Source: Azolla caroliniana (Eukaryota > Polypodiophyta). Taken from it: DNA of 64,000 nucleotides. A program made the position numbers and the translations under genes. Below, piece after piece: positions 21,872 through 33,981 of the stretch; positions within the stretch are counted from its first letter, which is position 1; the number at the start of each line of letters is the position of its first letter. The notes beneath the pieces were generated by a model that ran no database searches, was not told the DNA's origin, and saw only the letters and a program-made list of their open reading frames with translations. The DNA lies in assembly GCA_043228905.1 (NCBI GenBank), contig JBHGNT010000013.1, positions 20,956,001 to 21,020,000 on the forward strand. Direction: 5' to 3'.

Positions 21872-23030
21872 ACTATGGCTACTGTTAGTGCCCAAGAATA
21901 TCAATCTGTTTTCTCCGAGTTACAGTGCCTAAAAGAAAAGTTTGTTGTCCTGGAACAAGAAAACCAATGGTTGATAGGGGATCTGCAACAAATCGCTCTC
22001 GAAAAACAACAAACACAACAACAACATGGGGAGTTAGCATTACGGGTACAACAACTCGAAGCAGCGTTGCAACAACAAGGATCAAGTCCCCAAGGATTTC
22101 ATAAAGAGCGCAAGATTGGACTTCCTGTGAAATTTGATGGAACGCGATCGCAATTCCGGGGATTCCTTAATCAGGTATGCTTAGTCATCCAGATGCATCC
22201 TTCCCGATATCCCACTGATGCATCTCGAGTCGCACTAATAGGCACGTTACTTAGCGGCTCAGCCTTGGCATGGTTCGCTCCGCTTCTAGAAAAACAATCA
22301 CCCTTGCTTAATAACTTTGAAGATTTTATTGGTGAGTTTAAAACCTGCTTTGGAGATACCGACAACATCAGGACGGCGATCAACAAGATCCGAAGATTGC
22401 GTCAAGGCGATCGTCCAGCCTCTGCCTACGCGGCGGATTTCCGTCTACTCGCCACAGATATTCCCTGGGATGATCATTCCCTCATGGAGCAGTTTCACTA
22501 CGGCTTGTGCAATGATGTCAAAGATCTGCTTTTAACCTTCCTCGAAGAACCAAAGTCTCTTACGGAGGCAATCAGTCGAGCGGTCCGATGCGACAACCGC
22601 CTTTTCGAACGGCGTTCGGAGCGTCAGTTACAAATACCACGCTCTCGGCCGGAACCCACATACGCCTCAGTCACGACTAAACCATTTGCACGCGATGTAC
22701 CTCAAGCCAATATTCCGACACCGATGGAGATCGACACCATGCGTCGACGCGGCCCGTTATCGGAAGAAGAAAAACAACGATGACGTGCCAATCGATTATG
22801 CCTTTATTGCGGTGGACCAGGGCATATCGCCATCAATTGTCCCCATAGGCCAAGAAGACAGGTAAATCAAATCGTCGCCTGTACTAAACCCGAGTCAATT
22901 CTTCCCTTCGGAGTGTCTGATAGTATTAATAGTACTAATAGAGTGTTAGATAGTATTCATAGTACTAATAGCCCAAGTATCTCAAACAAATTTGAAATCC
23001 TTAGTCAATTAGATGAAGAGTTAAACGATT
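21872..23030 (+). pseudogene. Gypsy-B gag (one in-frame stop before the zinc knuckle)
   Basis: Starts MATVSAQEYQSVF at 21872. A coiled coil of Glu/Gln heptads covers residues 10-70. The retrotransposon gag core follows (GSALAWFAPLLE, FKTCFGDTD, RQGDRPASAYAADFR). The frame stops at TGA 22781-22783 but continues in the same frame as RANRLCLYCGGPGHIAINC, a CCHC knuckle, to 23030. The TGA stands where CGA would fit, so a simple C-to-T change is likely. Gag forms the particle in the cytoplasm. Confidence 0.88.
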
Positions 23031-26000
23031 GAGTCCAGCCAAAATAGGAGCCGTTTGGTTGGACAACAGCCCTAGATCTGTACAGCCCATTAGTGGTTCC
23101 ATTCCTTCCAAGCTAATTAGCAATGTGTTCCTAGCCCAAGTCATTGTTAGTACTAAAAGTACTCCCCCAGTACCCGTCCTAGCACTCTTAGATTCCGGGG
23201 CTAATTCTTGTTTCATGGATCGAAATTTTGCCCAAGCTTCTCAGATATCCCTAAGAAAACTTCCTTGTCCCGCATCTATAGTAGTCATTGATGGTCGTCC
23301 CATTGCTTCCGGGAATATTGTAGAAGAATCAGAACCCATTCAAGTTGTCCTAGGTAGTTTTGTGTGTGTAATATCATTTAATATAATTAGTAGTCCAGAG
23401 CATCCCATTGTCCTAGGATTACCTTGGTTTGAATTACATAATCCAGCCATAGATTGGAGAACAAGAGAAGTCCGATATCGACCACCCCAAGAATCTACTC
23501 ACCGAGTTTCGACCATTTCACTCCATCAATTACGTGATGAAGGACACAAGGAGGCAATGTTCCTATTTGCAATATCAGTACATCCTTCCAACACTATTAA
23601 GAAGGACTCCTCAGTACAACTTCCGGCAAAATATCATCCTTATGCCGATGTATTTGACAAGGTAAAAGCCGGTACCCTTCCTCATCACCGTCCCTATGAC
23701 TGTCCCATCGATTTACAACCAGGAACCGAGCCACCATGGGGACCAATTTACAACTTGTCACCCACTGAGTTAGAAGTCCTTCGAGCCTACATAGAGGAGA
23801 ACTTGGCAAGCGGGTTCATCCGTCATTCCAGATCTCCGGCCGGTGCACCCATCTTCTTTGTCAAGAAGAAAGATGGCTCACTTCGTCTCGTCGTTGGTTA
23901 CAGCGGATTGAATAAGGTCACCATCCGGAATAGGTATGCACTTCCTCTTATATCAAGTCTTTTAGAGCGAGTTAATGGTGCCTAGTTTTTTACCAAAATC
24001 GATCTACGAGGAGTGTATAACCTCGTGCGGATCAGACCGGGAGATGAATGGAAGACCGCCTTTCGCACGTGGTATGGGCATTTCGAGTATACTGTTATGC
24101 CGTTCAACCTAACCAATGCACCCACAGTCTTCCAACACATGGCAAATGATATATTCAAAGACCTCTTGGATATCTATTTGATCATCTATCTTGATGATCT
24201 ATTGATTTATTCGAAGACCCAGCAAGAGCACGATTCTCATGTACTATTAGTACTAAAGCGACTCCGCGAGAATGGTCTTTATGCCAAGTTAGAAAAATGT
24301 AGCTTTGCCTGCAAGCAAGTGGAATTTCTAGGCTACGTCATCTCCTCAAAGGGCATCGCCATGGATCCAGCTAAAGTCCAAACTGTACTAGAGTGGCAAA
24401 TTCCATGGTCGGTACGAGATGTACAATGTTTTCTAGGTTTTGCTAACTTCTACCGTAAGTTTATACAGGATTACTCGAAGATTATCTTACCCCTCACACA
24501 ACTTACGAAGAAGGGCCAAGCATTTCTTTGGTCCATTGAAGCAGATATGGCTTTTCGGCATCTTAAGAAAGCCTTTACATCAACACCGATTCTAGCTCAT
24601 GTGGATACTAGCAAACCATTCATCATGGAGGCCGATGCTTCAAATTTCGCCCTCGGTAGCATCCTTTCTCAACAAGGAGATAAAGAAGAGTTGCATCCGG
24701 TGGTTTTCCATTCGCGCAAATTCGATGTTGCGGAAATCAACTATGAAATACATGACAAGGAGTTATTAGCCATCGTGGATTCATTTGTGCAATGGCGGCA
24801 TTTCTTAGAGGGCTCTCCACATCAGGTCGTTGTCTTTAGTGATCATAAAAATCTTGCTTATTTCCAGAACGCTCGCGTACTAAATCGACAGCAAGCTCAG
24901 TGGGCGCAATTGCTCACGCGTTTCGACTTCAAAATCACATATTGACCGGGGAAGCAACATGGAAAAGCAGATGCACTATCACGGCGTTCATATCTTGCAC
25001 CTCGTCCTGGTGATCCAACATTTGATAATCAAAAGCAAGTAATCTTGGGACCAACACGATTGCACACGACGCGGATTTTTCACACCCCGATGGATTCACG
25101 GATTACCGATGACATACGTGCAAATTTGAAGACGGATAATTTTGCTCAAGACATCCTGGTGCACATTGATACTTCTCGGGCATCCTATTCTCAGTCTGAA
25201 CAACCAGGTATTTACTACGGACAATTCGAATATCATGATGGTTTGTTATTCTATTAAAAGCGCGTATATGTCCCCGATTGCTCCTGTCGCCTTCAAATCG
25301 TCTAGCATTGTCACGACACCCATACGGCGGGACATTTCAGTAGTACTAAGACGTTGGAGCTAGTGCAACGATCTTTTTGGTGGCCCCACATGCGCCGTTT
25401 TGTCGACGACTACGTTCGGACCTGTGATGCTTGCTACCGAGCAAAGATGGCACGACACCATCCATATGGCTTGTTGGAACCCTTACTGATTCCAAGTAAG
25501 CTATGGCAGTCTATTTGTCTTGATTTTATCATAGATCTGCCGGTCTCGCAGGGGTTCGATGCTATCTTAACCGTCGTCGATCGATATACGAAGATGGCAC
25601 ATTTTGTTCCGTGTACTAAGGCCATCACTAGTGAGGAAACCGCCGCCCTAGTCATGCGTGAGGTATTTCGGCATCATGGCCTCCCAGACAGTATCATCAG
25701 TGACCGAGGACCGCAATTTGTCTCCAAATTTTGGCAACATCTCTTCAAGATGCTCAAGGTCTCTTGCAACCTCTCCTCCGACTACCATCCTCAGACCGAT
25801 GGGCAGGCAGAACGAACAACCCAAACGCTGGAGCAATATCTCCGGTGTTTCCTGAGTTATCAACGAGATGATTGGGCCGAGATTCTCCACTTTGCGGGGT
25901 TTGCGTATAATAATGTTGTTCACTCCTCGACTCGAGTCTCCCCATTCTATGCTTATACCGGTTCTCATCCTCGCTGGTCGGTGATCGACACCCTGGAGCT

Positions 26001-26602
26001 ACCTACCAATCCTCGTGCCGGGGATCATTTGGAGAGACTACGCAAGATCCAGACAGATCTCTCGACTCAACTTCGTCATGCTCAACAGACACAGAAGACT
26101 TACGCGGATCGTCATCGGCTTCCCTCCTCTTTTGCCATCGGAGATCGAGTATGACTCTTACATCGTCACATCAAGACTACTCGACCGTGCGACAAGTTGG
26201 ATTATCGATGACTCGGTCATTTCCGTATTACGGGTAAAGTTAATCCTGTCACATTCCGCCTTGATCTCCCTCCGCAGCTTCAGATACATCCGGTTTTCCA
26301 TTGTTCTCTTCTTGAACCTTATAAAGCAAACACCATTCCCGATCGTGTTACACCACCGCCGCCCCCGCTGGAGTTGGATGCCGGCTTGGAGTATGAAGTT
26401 GATACCATCCTCGATTCCAAACTTATTCGCAACAAACTTTATTATTTGGTCGATTGGGTTGGTTATAGTCCGAGCGAAACGCACTTGGGAACCCGTCGAG
26501 CATGTTGCCAATGCTCAAGATCTGCTTGCTGATTTCCACCGAAAGTATCCGGACAAACCCGGTCCGCAATCAGCGCCGACTCGTTCCACTCGTCGTCGTT
26601 AA
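23029..26602 (+). pseudogene. Gypsy-B pol (protease, RT, RNase H, integrase, chromodomain)
   Basis: One frame from 23029. Protease: [57 protein letters not shown]. RNase H: MEADASNFALGSIL, SDHKNLAYF. Integrase: WWPHM with CDACYRAK, DFIIDLPVSQGFDAIL, SDRGPQFVSKFW, DGQAERTTQ. Chromodomain near 26400-26560 (YLVDWVGYSPS then RTWEP across a frameshift). In-frame stops: 23983, 24943, 25255, 25303 and 26152. The gag and pol frames overlap at 23029, so expression was probably by frameshift or readthrough. A chromodomain tail directs some chromoviruses to heterochromatin. Confidence 0.92.
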
Positions 26603-26613
26603 GGGGGAGATAG

Positions 26614-27058
26614 TGTCATGATATGACAAGACTCGAACCCATGACCTTATGGTATATGGGTCGAGCTCTTAACCATCACACCATCTATTGTAATTCATAG
26701 GATATTATTTTCATTTATGTTTTATTATAAGAAAGTAATGTATATTCCAGATTTCTCTAGAACATTCTAGAAGTTTAAGGATTACTCCTGACAACACTAT
26801 AAAAGAAGGCACTAGGCATTATGTTGAACCAAATTGGTTCAACGCCAGTCTTAAGCCTCTTAGCCGCTTTGTACTTATCTTTTCACATAATATATTAGCT
26901 GCTGTCATCATCTTTCTCTCTCTCTCATCCTCGCTATCTCTCTCTCTCCTCTTCTCACTTCCTCTCTAGGGAATCTCACGCAGTCCCGTCTTCTTAGTAC
27001 TGATAGTACTTCCCTTCTTAGTACTAATTCCATCTCTGCTTTAGTACTATTCCTGACA
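26614..27058 (+). repeat. Gypsy-B 3' LTR
   Basis: Same length as the 5' LTR, with TGTCA...TGACA ends, next to duplicate GGTTG. Confidence 0.93.
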
Positions 27059-27193
27059 GGTTGCGGCAACCAGGACCGGACCGGACGAGGAGCGAGAACA
27101 AGGTGGAGTGATGCCAGAACGAGCCGGGTGGAAGAACCGGCTGCCACAGACACTAACACCACGATCTGACCTGAAGTTGAGCTTGAGGGGGAG
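27059..27193 (+). pseudogene. Copia-C 3' interior, right half, with polypurine tract
   Basis: Continues the open frame from before gypsy-B, then stops. GAGGGGGAG at 27185-27193 is the polypurine tract directly before the LTR. Confidence 0.6.
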
Positions 27194-27619
27194 TGTTGAG
27201 CGAGCAAGGTCAACTTGATCCAGATCGGGTGAATAAGCTTGAGGCGGATCGGCATCCGGGAGGATTATCCGGATCGGTATCCGAAAACAATCAGCCAGAT
27301 CGAGGAGACGGATCGGAGAGCCGGATTCGAATGGGAACCAGAATCCTAGTAGTAGCCTAGACTTCTAGGTAATTATTGTCTCGTAATTAGTGTCAGTCGC
27401 ACGTAGGAATATTGAAGTACCTGTCAATACTTCTGTCAGTCCTTTATGAACTTGTATAAATAGTGTTGTTATAGCATATTGTATGTACAGAGTTTCATAG
27501 TACTTTTCATTTTTGAATCTACGTTTAGGTTCTACTCTCTTTGGCTCTCCCCCACGTATACTCTCTGTGTGTTACTATCCGGCTGAGCCGGTTCTGTCTA
27601 ACGCTTCCGTACGCTAACA
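27194..27619 (+). repeat. Copia-C 3' LTR
   Basis: 426 bp, TGTTGAGCGAGC...GCTAACA, with a TATA-like TATAAATAG near 27456. It matches the copia-A LTR (3936-4203 plus 13555-13649) in reverse complement. Confidence 0.82.
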
Positions 27620-29384
27620 TTAATAGAAATTCACAACACTGCGACATAATCGGAATCGGCACGATAGAGCTCAATCTTGCGGGTGGCTCTACATTAATAC
27701 TACGCAATGTCCGACATGTACCTGAGCTCTCAAGACCACTGATCTCCGTCGGTTAGTTGGATGAAGACGACATTCGTGTTGGCTTCTCATTAGGAGGGTG
27801 GACGCTCCATAGGGGGAATCACCTTCTTGCTTGAGGACCAAAGATACACTCATTGTATCCTTTGCACTTCACATTCAAAGAGGGTGACCTGTTTCTGGTT
27901 GAAATCCCCGTGTCATCACTATAGCATGGACGACTCGAACAACTCAGCAAGGCCACCATCACACACTTATCAAGAGCCGGATACATACCCAAACTCATCT
28001 TCTTGGATCATAAGTTATGCGAGCATTGCCAATACGGCAAACATACAGCCATAACACACCCGTCATCCGGCCCGAACAAATCGAGTCCACTCGATTTGGT
28101 CCACTTGGATGTTTGTGGTCCTATACCAGATCAGTCTCTTGGCAGTGCTTTGTACTTCGTCAGCTTCATTGACGACTCAACTCGGAAGGTGTGGGCTTAT
28201 CCGATGAAAACCAAAGATCGAGTGTTCTCGATCTTCTTTGATTGGCTCGCTATGGTAGAGAACCAACCCGGTCAAAAACTGAAATGCTTTCGGACCGATA
28301 ACGGGGGAGAGTTCAAATCAGAGAAATTTGTCAAATTTTGCCGACAATGCGGCATAAGACGTGAATTTACAGCAAAATAGGATACTGACTCTGGGACCTT
28401 GAGCACAAATAGATCGTCCGTAGTTTGGACGTTGTGTTCAACAAGTCGAACATGCATCAATCACTTGTAAAACCGATCGAAGTCCGAAGGGTAATTTTCT
28501 CCGATGTGCCAACCCTTCATGAAGACCTAGGTCACAACACGCGGTCAGCTTCACGGGTAGCTGAACCCTCTAACACTAACTCGGTAGTGTCAGACACAGC
28601 ACATCCAAATGACTCGACTATGGACCATCCAACCATGACACCGAATGCAACCATTCAAGTCATACCTCGACGATCCAAGAAACTATCGCAACCACTGGAG
28701 AGATACTCTCCTGGTATCCTTTTTATGGACGCCAGAGAACTGACATCATACGAAGAAGCATCAGCATCAACTGACATGGCCACCTTGCCTTTGGTAATGG
28801 AGTTCGAAATGAACTCCATTCGTGCAAACAACACTTGGGATTTGGTCTAATTACCAAAGCATCGACGTGCTCTTCCATGTAAGTGGGTCTACCGAGGTAT
28901 GGCGACATCCAATTCGGCCACCCCGAAATTCAAGGCCAGATTAGTAGCGAAACAGGCGCCGCAATAGTGGTACAAGAAGTTCGACGACTTCATCCAATCG
29001 ATCAGCTTCTCAAAGTGCGATGAGGACCATTGTCTCTTCACGAAAACAGCTCGGGATGGATCTCCCATCTTCCTCATCATCTATGTGGATGACATGCTCA
29101 TCTCAGGTTACCATGCCGGAGAACTCGCTGAGCTTGTTCAACAACTGCGGTTGAAGTTTGCCATGAAGGACCTTGGTCCGACTTGACACATTCTTGGCAT
29201 CAAATTAAGTCAACATCGAAATCAAAAACAATTGTTTCTGTCTCAATCCGACTACATTGGACGTGTCTTGGAACGCTTCAACATGCAATCGGCAAAATTT
29301 TCTTTAACCCCGCTCCTTATTAGTAGTCGACTGTCTCAACGAGACTGCCCGACATCCGGTCCGGAGGTGACATCGACGAATTCA
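27620..29384 (+). pseudogene. Copia-D protease-integrase-RT remnant
   Basis: Plus strand, many breaks. After the protease region (LRNVRHVPELSRPLISVG) comes pre-integrase sequence, the integrase core at 28003-28380 (LDLVHLDVCGPIP, SFIDDSTRKVWAYP, FRTDNGGEFKSEKF), and a linker (RRSKKLSQPLERYSPGI). RT pieces follow at 28800-29330, including CKWVYRG and IIYVDDMLISG. The start is cut by the copia-C LTR at 27619 and the end runs into hAT sequence at about 29385. It is a close relative of copia-E at 43.4-45.8 kb. Confidence 0.85.
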
Positions 29385-30540
29385 TAGAAACTGTTATCAC
29401 TAATGAACATGTCTACTGGATCTACAAGCATTTTAGCACAAAAATCTATGGGTCTTAATGATTTGAAAACACTTGGAAATTTTTATGGCATTAAAAAAAT
29501 GATAGATGGGAAAGCGTTTTCTCCTATAATTGATAATGATAAATTGTATGATAAATATGTAATTTTCAAAAGGAAAGCTACCACGTAATGGCTTCGACGA
29601 GATTTCATAGATGTTTGGAGTATGATAAATTGTAATGATGTGTGGAAAGAAAAGTTACCCGAGCTTCTAAAGCTTTCATTGATAGGGCTAATTCAATGTT
29701 CTTCTACGAAAGCATGTGAGAGAGGCTTTAATCGCCTAAATCTAATAAAAAATAAGTTCAGAAATAGGCCAAAAACGATACGGTTGATGCATTGATACGA
29801 ATCTCTATTGAAGAACCTGAACTAGAAGAACATGACTTCAATGCCAACATTTTGTTGTGGTCAGAGAGCAAGGCATATCGTCATATTTTAACAGGAACTT
29901 CTCATGAAATAGAAGATGACATCGAGGACTTCATAGAAGATATAGGTTGAAATTTTGTACATTTGATCAATTTTGTTTTTAAACTTTATATATATTAGGT
30001 GTAATTTTATCTAATATGTTGTTAATGCTAGTTTACAAAGTTTGGAAATGTGAATTTTGTTTACAAAGTTAGTAAATGTTTTTGGTAAATATATATATCT
30101 AGTTTTTTGTATCCAAAATTTTGTGATTGATTTGATTTGCTGTTGTGCTAGAATTTTTATTATTATTTAGTATGCACTAAATGTTTTTTTTCAACATGTT
30201 CCAGTTGACATTGTCGTTAATAGGAACGTGGCTAGTTGAAATTTTAAAATTCCGGTTAGGTTGATATGAAGTAGGAAAATTTCCGGTAGGGGCTAGAGAC
30301 TTTGCCCAACATTGGTTTTGACCTTGTATTGAATTATACACGTCCTTGACGATTGTTTTAGATCCTACATTGCTCTTCAAGGCATTCCTAGGTATATATA
30401 GTTAGCATCAAATCTTGATAAATTTTGATCTCATGTCATGATTATATGTCATTGGTAACAATTAACAACAATTCAGTTCGGTTCAAGAGTGTCAAACTCA
30501 AACCGTTTAAGAAATTTGAAACTTAAATTAAATTGAACTG
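29385..30540 (+). pseudogene. Second hAT fragment with 3' flank
   Basis: Repeats 17310-18440. 29403-29588 reads MGLNDLKTLGNFYGIKKMID. The dimerisation region near 29690 has CxERGF-RLNLIKNKF with a one-base loss (29771). The non-coding flank to 30540 matches the first copy, but no satellite follows here. Confidence 0.72.
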
Positions 30541-30954
30541 AACCACGAAAGAATTTAAATTGAATTGTTACAAAAAAACCAAAGTGTTGAAGCGTTAAAA
30601 CTAAGGTTCCGGTTTTCAAGTTAGATTAAAATTCATAAAATTTCAAAATTTAAATGAAAAACATTTTCATTATTTCAAATGTTAAAGATTGTTCTTTGAA
30701 ATGTGAGAATTGGGCTTAAAAATGAAAAGGTTGTTCACAAAAATAGTTAAGAAAATAATGAAGTGGCAACTCTAAACCGATCAAACTATATTGAACTATT
30801 AAAAAACAGTTCAATGTGAAGCGAATCGTTTAGATTGTTAAGTCACAGTTTCGTGGTTCTATTCGGTTTGGTTTGTAGACACTGGCCATTACTATAATAT
30901 ATATTCCCATTTAATATGGAGAAGAAGTGAACACCCAAAGTACTCAACATCTTG
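30541..30954. other. AT-rich intergenic stretch
   Basis: No gene is seen. 30885-30945 matches the start of the dispersed repeat at 38452 and 41144 (ATATATATTCCCATTTAATAT..., AAGTGAACACCCAAAGTAC). Confidence 0.5.
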
Positions 30955-31405
30955 TGTCATAGACACGATGGAATGTAGGGCACGATCGAATCTAGGGGGT
31001 TGAACCCATGACCTCTTGGTCTTATTGGACAACCTTACCAATTGAGCTACATTCCATTTAGGCATTATTGTATTGGATAAGTTTCAACTAGAACTTTCAA
31101 GAAACTTCTAGAGAATGCATAGACATGCACTCTCTACAGGTTTCCATGCATTCTCTTGATCTTTCCTAGCTTACATTCATACCACCACATTCTTGTATAA
31201 ATACTTCGGTGCACCTTGTTTACAATCAAGGTGAAAAACACCAGTTACGGAAGCATAATCTAGTTCTTGCTCTTTGTCTACCTTCTCCCTCTATCTCTCT
31301 TGTTCTCTTGTCTATACTCTCTCCCTATCTATATATCTATCTTTTGCTCTTTCTTAATATTTAGCTCGCCTACTTGTCCTTGTCCTCGTCTACCAGTCCG
31401 TGACA
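30955..31405 (+). repeat. Gypsy-C 5' LTR
   Basis: 451 bp, TGTCATAGAC...GTGACA. A TATA box (TGTATAAATAC) lies at about 31192 and a pyrimidine-rich leader follows. Confidence 0.75.
30969..31058 (-). other. Antisense tRNA-like module in gypsy-C LTR
   Basis: The minus strand begins GGAATGTAG and ends CTACATTCC (9-bp possible acceptor stem). It has A-box TAGCTCAATTGG and B-box GGGTTCAACCCC. It is the best tRNA-like fold of the three LTR families, but its variable region is too long for a normal tRNA. Confidence 0.55.
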
Positions 31406-31429
31406 GTTTGTTCACCTTCTCTTCTTGTT

Positions 31430-32400
31430 ACCATGTCAGACTCAGCCTTAAGCCAAGTAATGGCAGCCTTGGAACAACTTCAATTAGAAAATGAAAGCCT
31501 TCGTCAATCATTACGAGAGCTTCAGAATGGCATAGCCAACAACCCTCCACCCGTTGAGCCTCACCTTCCGTTAGCACCTAACCCAACCCCTTCCTCTTCC
31601 CATTCATATGTCCTCAAACCTAACGTCAGCCTACTTGACAAATTCAACGGCTCGAGGGAGCATCTTCGTGGCTTCATCATCAAATTTGGCTTATCATCCA
31701 CTTACAACCCCAACGTTATGCTAGTGATTTCTATCGGGTCGGCCTCGTTGGCACCCTTCTCTCGGGGCCGGCACAAGCGTGGTTTGCACCATTGATGGTG
31801 ACATCATCCCCACTCTTAGACAACTTTCTTGCCTTCCTTGTGGAGCTTGAAGCCACATTCGGAGAGACAGATCGGCGACGAACGGCTCTCATGAAACTTT
31901 ATTCCTTACAACAAGGATCTCGTCCAACTTCCGTCTATGCTTTAGAGTTTTGTCAGATCGTGTGCAATGTCAGCTGGGATGACCAAGCTTTATGCGACTG
32001 GTTTCGTCGAGGCCTTAGAAATGATGTCAAGACTCTTCTCTTAAACTTTCCGGAGCCCCCATCATTGTCCCAAGTAATCTCCCAAGCCGTTCAATGTGAT
32101 AATCATCTTTTTGAGCTTCGACAAGAGGAATGGGGGACTCGAGGCTTTCCGTCTTCCTTCTGCAATGCTCCACTCACAAGGCCATATATATCAGTTTCGC
32201 CAAGCACGCCCTGGTTGCCGTCTTCCCATGACACTCTTACCCCGATGGAGGTCGACTCTTGTACCCCCAATGGAGATTGACCATGCTTGGTTCCAACCAT
32301 TAACTGATGTCCAACGGCAACATCGACGTGAAAATGGCCTCTGCCTCTATTATGCTGCCCCAGGCCATGTCATCTGCCACTCCGATGCGTAGCCCTCGTC
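31430..32400 (+). pseudogene. Gypsy-C gag
   Basis: Starts MSDSALSQVMAALEQL with a leucine-rich coiled coil, then the gag core (LLDKFNGSREHLRGF). It shifts frame near 31785 and continues as LLDNFLAFLVELEATFGETD and RNDVKTLLLNFPEPP. The zinc knuckle near 32335 is degenerate (CLYYAAPGHVICHSD, second Cys replaced by Tyr). Confidence 0.8.
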
Positions 32401-32559
32401 ATCAATCCCACCGTGCACATCTTACCAAGGTTTCTCGACAACAAGAAAACGATCATGGATGTCTTGTGGAGGTTTTTGGACAACAGGAAAACGAGCAAGT
32501 CCGGTTGTAGTAGGAGCCAGGCCGCTAGACACATCCCGTCGCCCTACTTCTCTGTGCTC

Positions 32560-33965
32560 CTACAATTCAGTCACGCGAGCAGGAGGTTTTACGTTGCAAG
32601 TAAATCTTAGTTTTGGGTCTATTTCAATAAAATCCCATGCATTGCTCGATTCTGGTGCATCCACTTGTTTCATCGATATCGCCTTCGTCTGAGCACAACA
32701 CAACCCATATCCGTTGAAGCTATCGACGGACGGGTCCTCTCTTCGGGGGCAATTACTGAAGTCATTGTCCTGTTGGTACTTCAAGTTGAGTTCCACAAGG
32801 AGGTATTAACATTCTATCTCATTGCAACTCCTCGACATCCGATTGGTTTTAGGGCTCTCCCGGTTTGAAACACACAATCCGATGGTGGATTGGTGCAGCT
32901 GCTGAATCACCTTTCCATAAACACCAGCGCGGGTCTCTTCCACAAACACCGTTACTTGTGTGGGGGCTGCTTTCAACTTGGGAGCACATTCTTCTAATTC
33001 AACTTGGGCGCACATCCACCATTTGGGCCCATCTATGGGCTATCTCAACCGGAACTTGAGGCTCTTTGCACATATCTGGATGACAACCTCACCAAGGGCT
33101 TCATTCAAGCCTCCAAGTCACCCAGCTGGGGCTCCAATTTTATTTGTCAAGAAGAAGGATGGCTCATTACGCCTATGTGTGGATTGTCGGGGTCTCAACA
33201 AAATTACGGTACGTAATCGTTATCCCTTGCCTTTAATTCCAACACTCCTTGACCGACTTCGAACCGGGCGTATCTTCTGCAAAATCGACCTTCGGGGAGC
33301 CTACAATCTGGTGCGTATCAAGCCAGGGGACGAGTGGAAAACTGCCTTCCAAACACGCTATGGACATTTTGAGTACAAGGTGATGGCTTTTGGTCTCACC
33401 AACACCCCGACGGTCTTTCATCACATGATGAACAATATATTTCGGGAGTATCTCGATCACTTCGTGCTGATCTACCTTGACGACATTTTAGTGTTTTCTT
33501 CCGACATAGAGGAGCACACCTGACACGTCCGACTGGTTCTATCCAAACTTCGGGAACATGGACTTTACGCCAAAAGTGAGAAATGTGAGCTCGATCAAAC
33601 CTCTGTCGAATTCCTAGGCTAAGTGATTTCACCCTCTGGGATCACAATGGATGCACGCAAGGTAGCAACAATCACTGATTGGCCTGTCCCTACTCGGTTG
33701 AAACAGGTACAATCATTTCTTGGTTTTCCAAATTTTTATCGACGATTTATCAATGGTTTTTCCTCTTTAGTGCAACCTCTAATCATCCTTACTAGAAAAG
33801 ATACTCCATTTCTTTGGACCTCTACGGCGCAAAGTGCTTTTGATGTCCTTAAGGCAGCTTTTCTCACAGCCCTAGTGTTGGTCCATCCCGACCCCACAAG
33901 GCCCTTCCAGGTAGAAACTGATGCCTCCGACTTTGCCATTGGAGCTGTCCCTCCCAATCAGACGA
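32560..33965 (+). pseudogene. Gypsy-C protease and reverse transcriptase
   Basis: Protease: HALLDSGASTCFID near 32645. RT at 33110-33523: [38 protein letters not shown], and intact [11 protein letters not shown]. Thumb/connection at 33623-33920 (VQSFLGFPNFYRRFINGFS). RNase H begins (VETDASDFAIGAV) and is cut off. Stops at 33521 and 33620. Confidence 0.88.
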
Positions 33966-33981
33966 CGAGGGCACACTACGT

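Larger units (their letters stand above)
21356..27058 (+). mobile_element. Gypsy-B: chromovirus-type Ty3/gypsy element, full length
   Basis: LTRs 21356-21800 and 26614-27058 are both 445 bp, TGTCA...TGACA, and differ at about 10 positions by eye (about 2%), so the insertion is fairly recent. The duplicate GGTTG flanks it (21351-21355 and 27059-27063). A PPT, AAGGGGGAGATAG, precedes the 3' LTR. Gag, protease, RT, RNase H, integrase and a chromodomain are all recognisable, but at least five in-frame stops and one frameshift disable it. Confidence 0.95.
30955..33965 (+). mobile_element. Gypsy-C: truncated Ty3/gypsy element
   Basis: The 5' LTR at 30955-31405 is followed by gag, protease and RT. 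The element ends abruptly inside RNase H at about 33965, where the R2 LTR begins. It is a relative of gypsy-B: the same LTR termini TGTCA/TGACA, the same GTTTG after the LTR, and the same polyprotein order. Confidence 0.85.
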
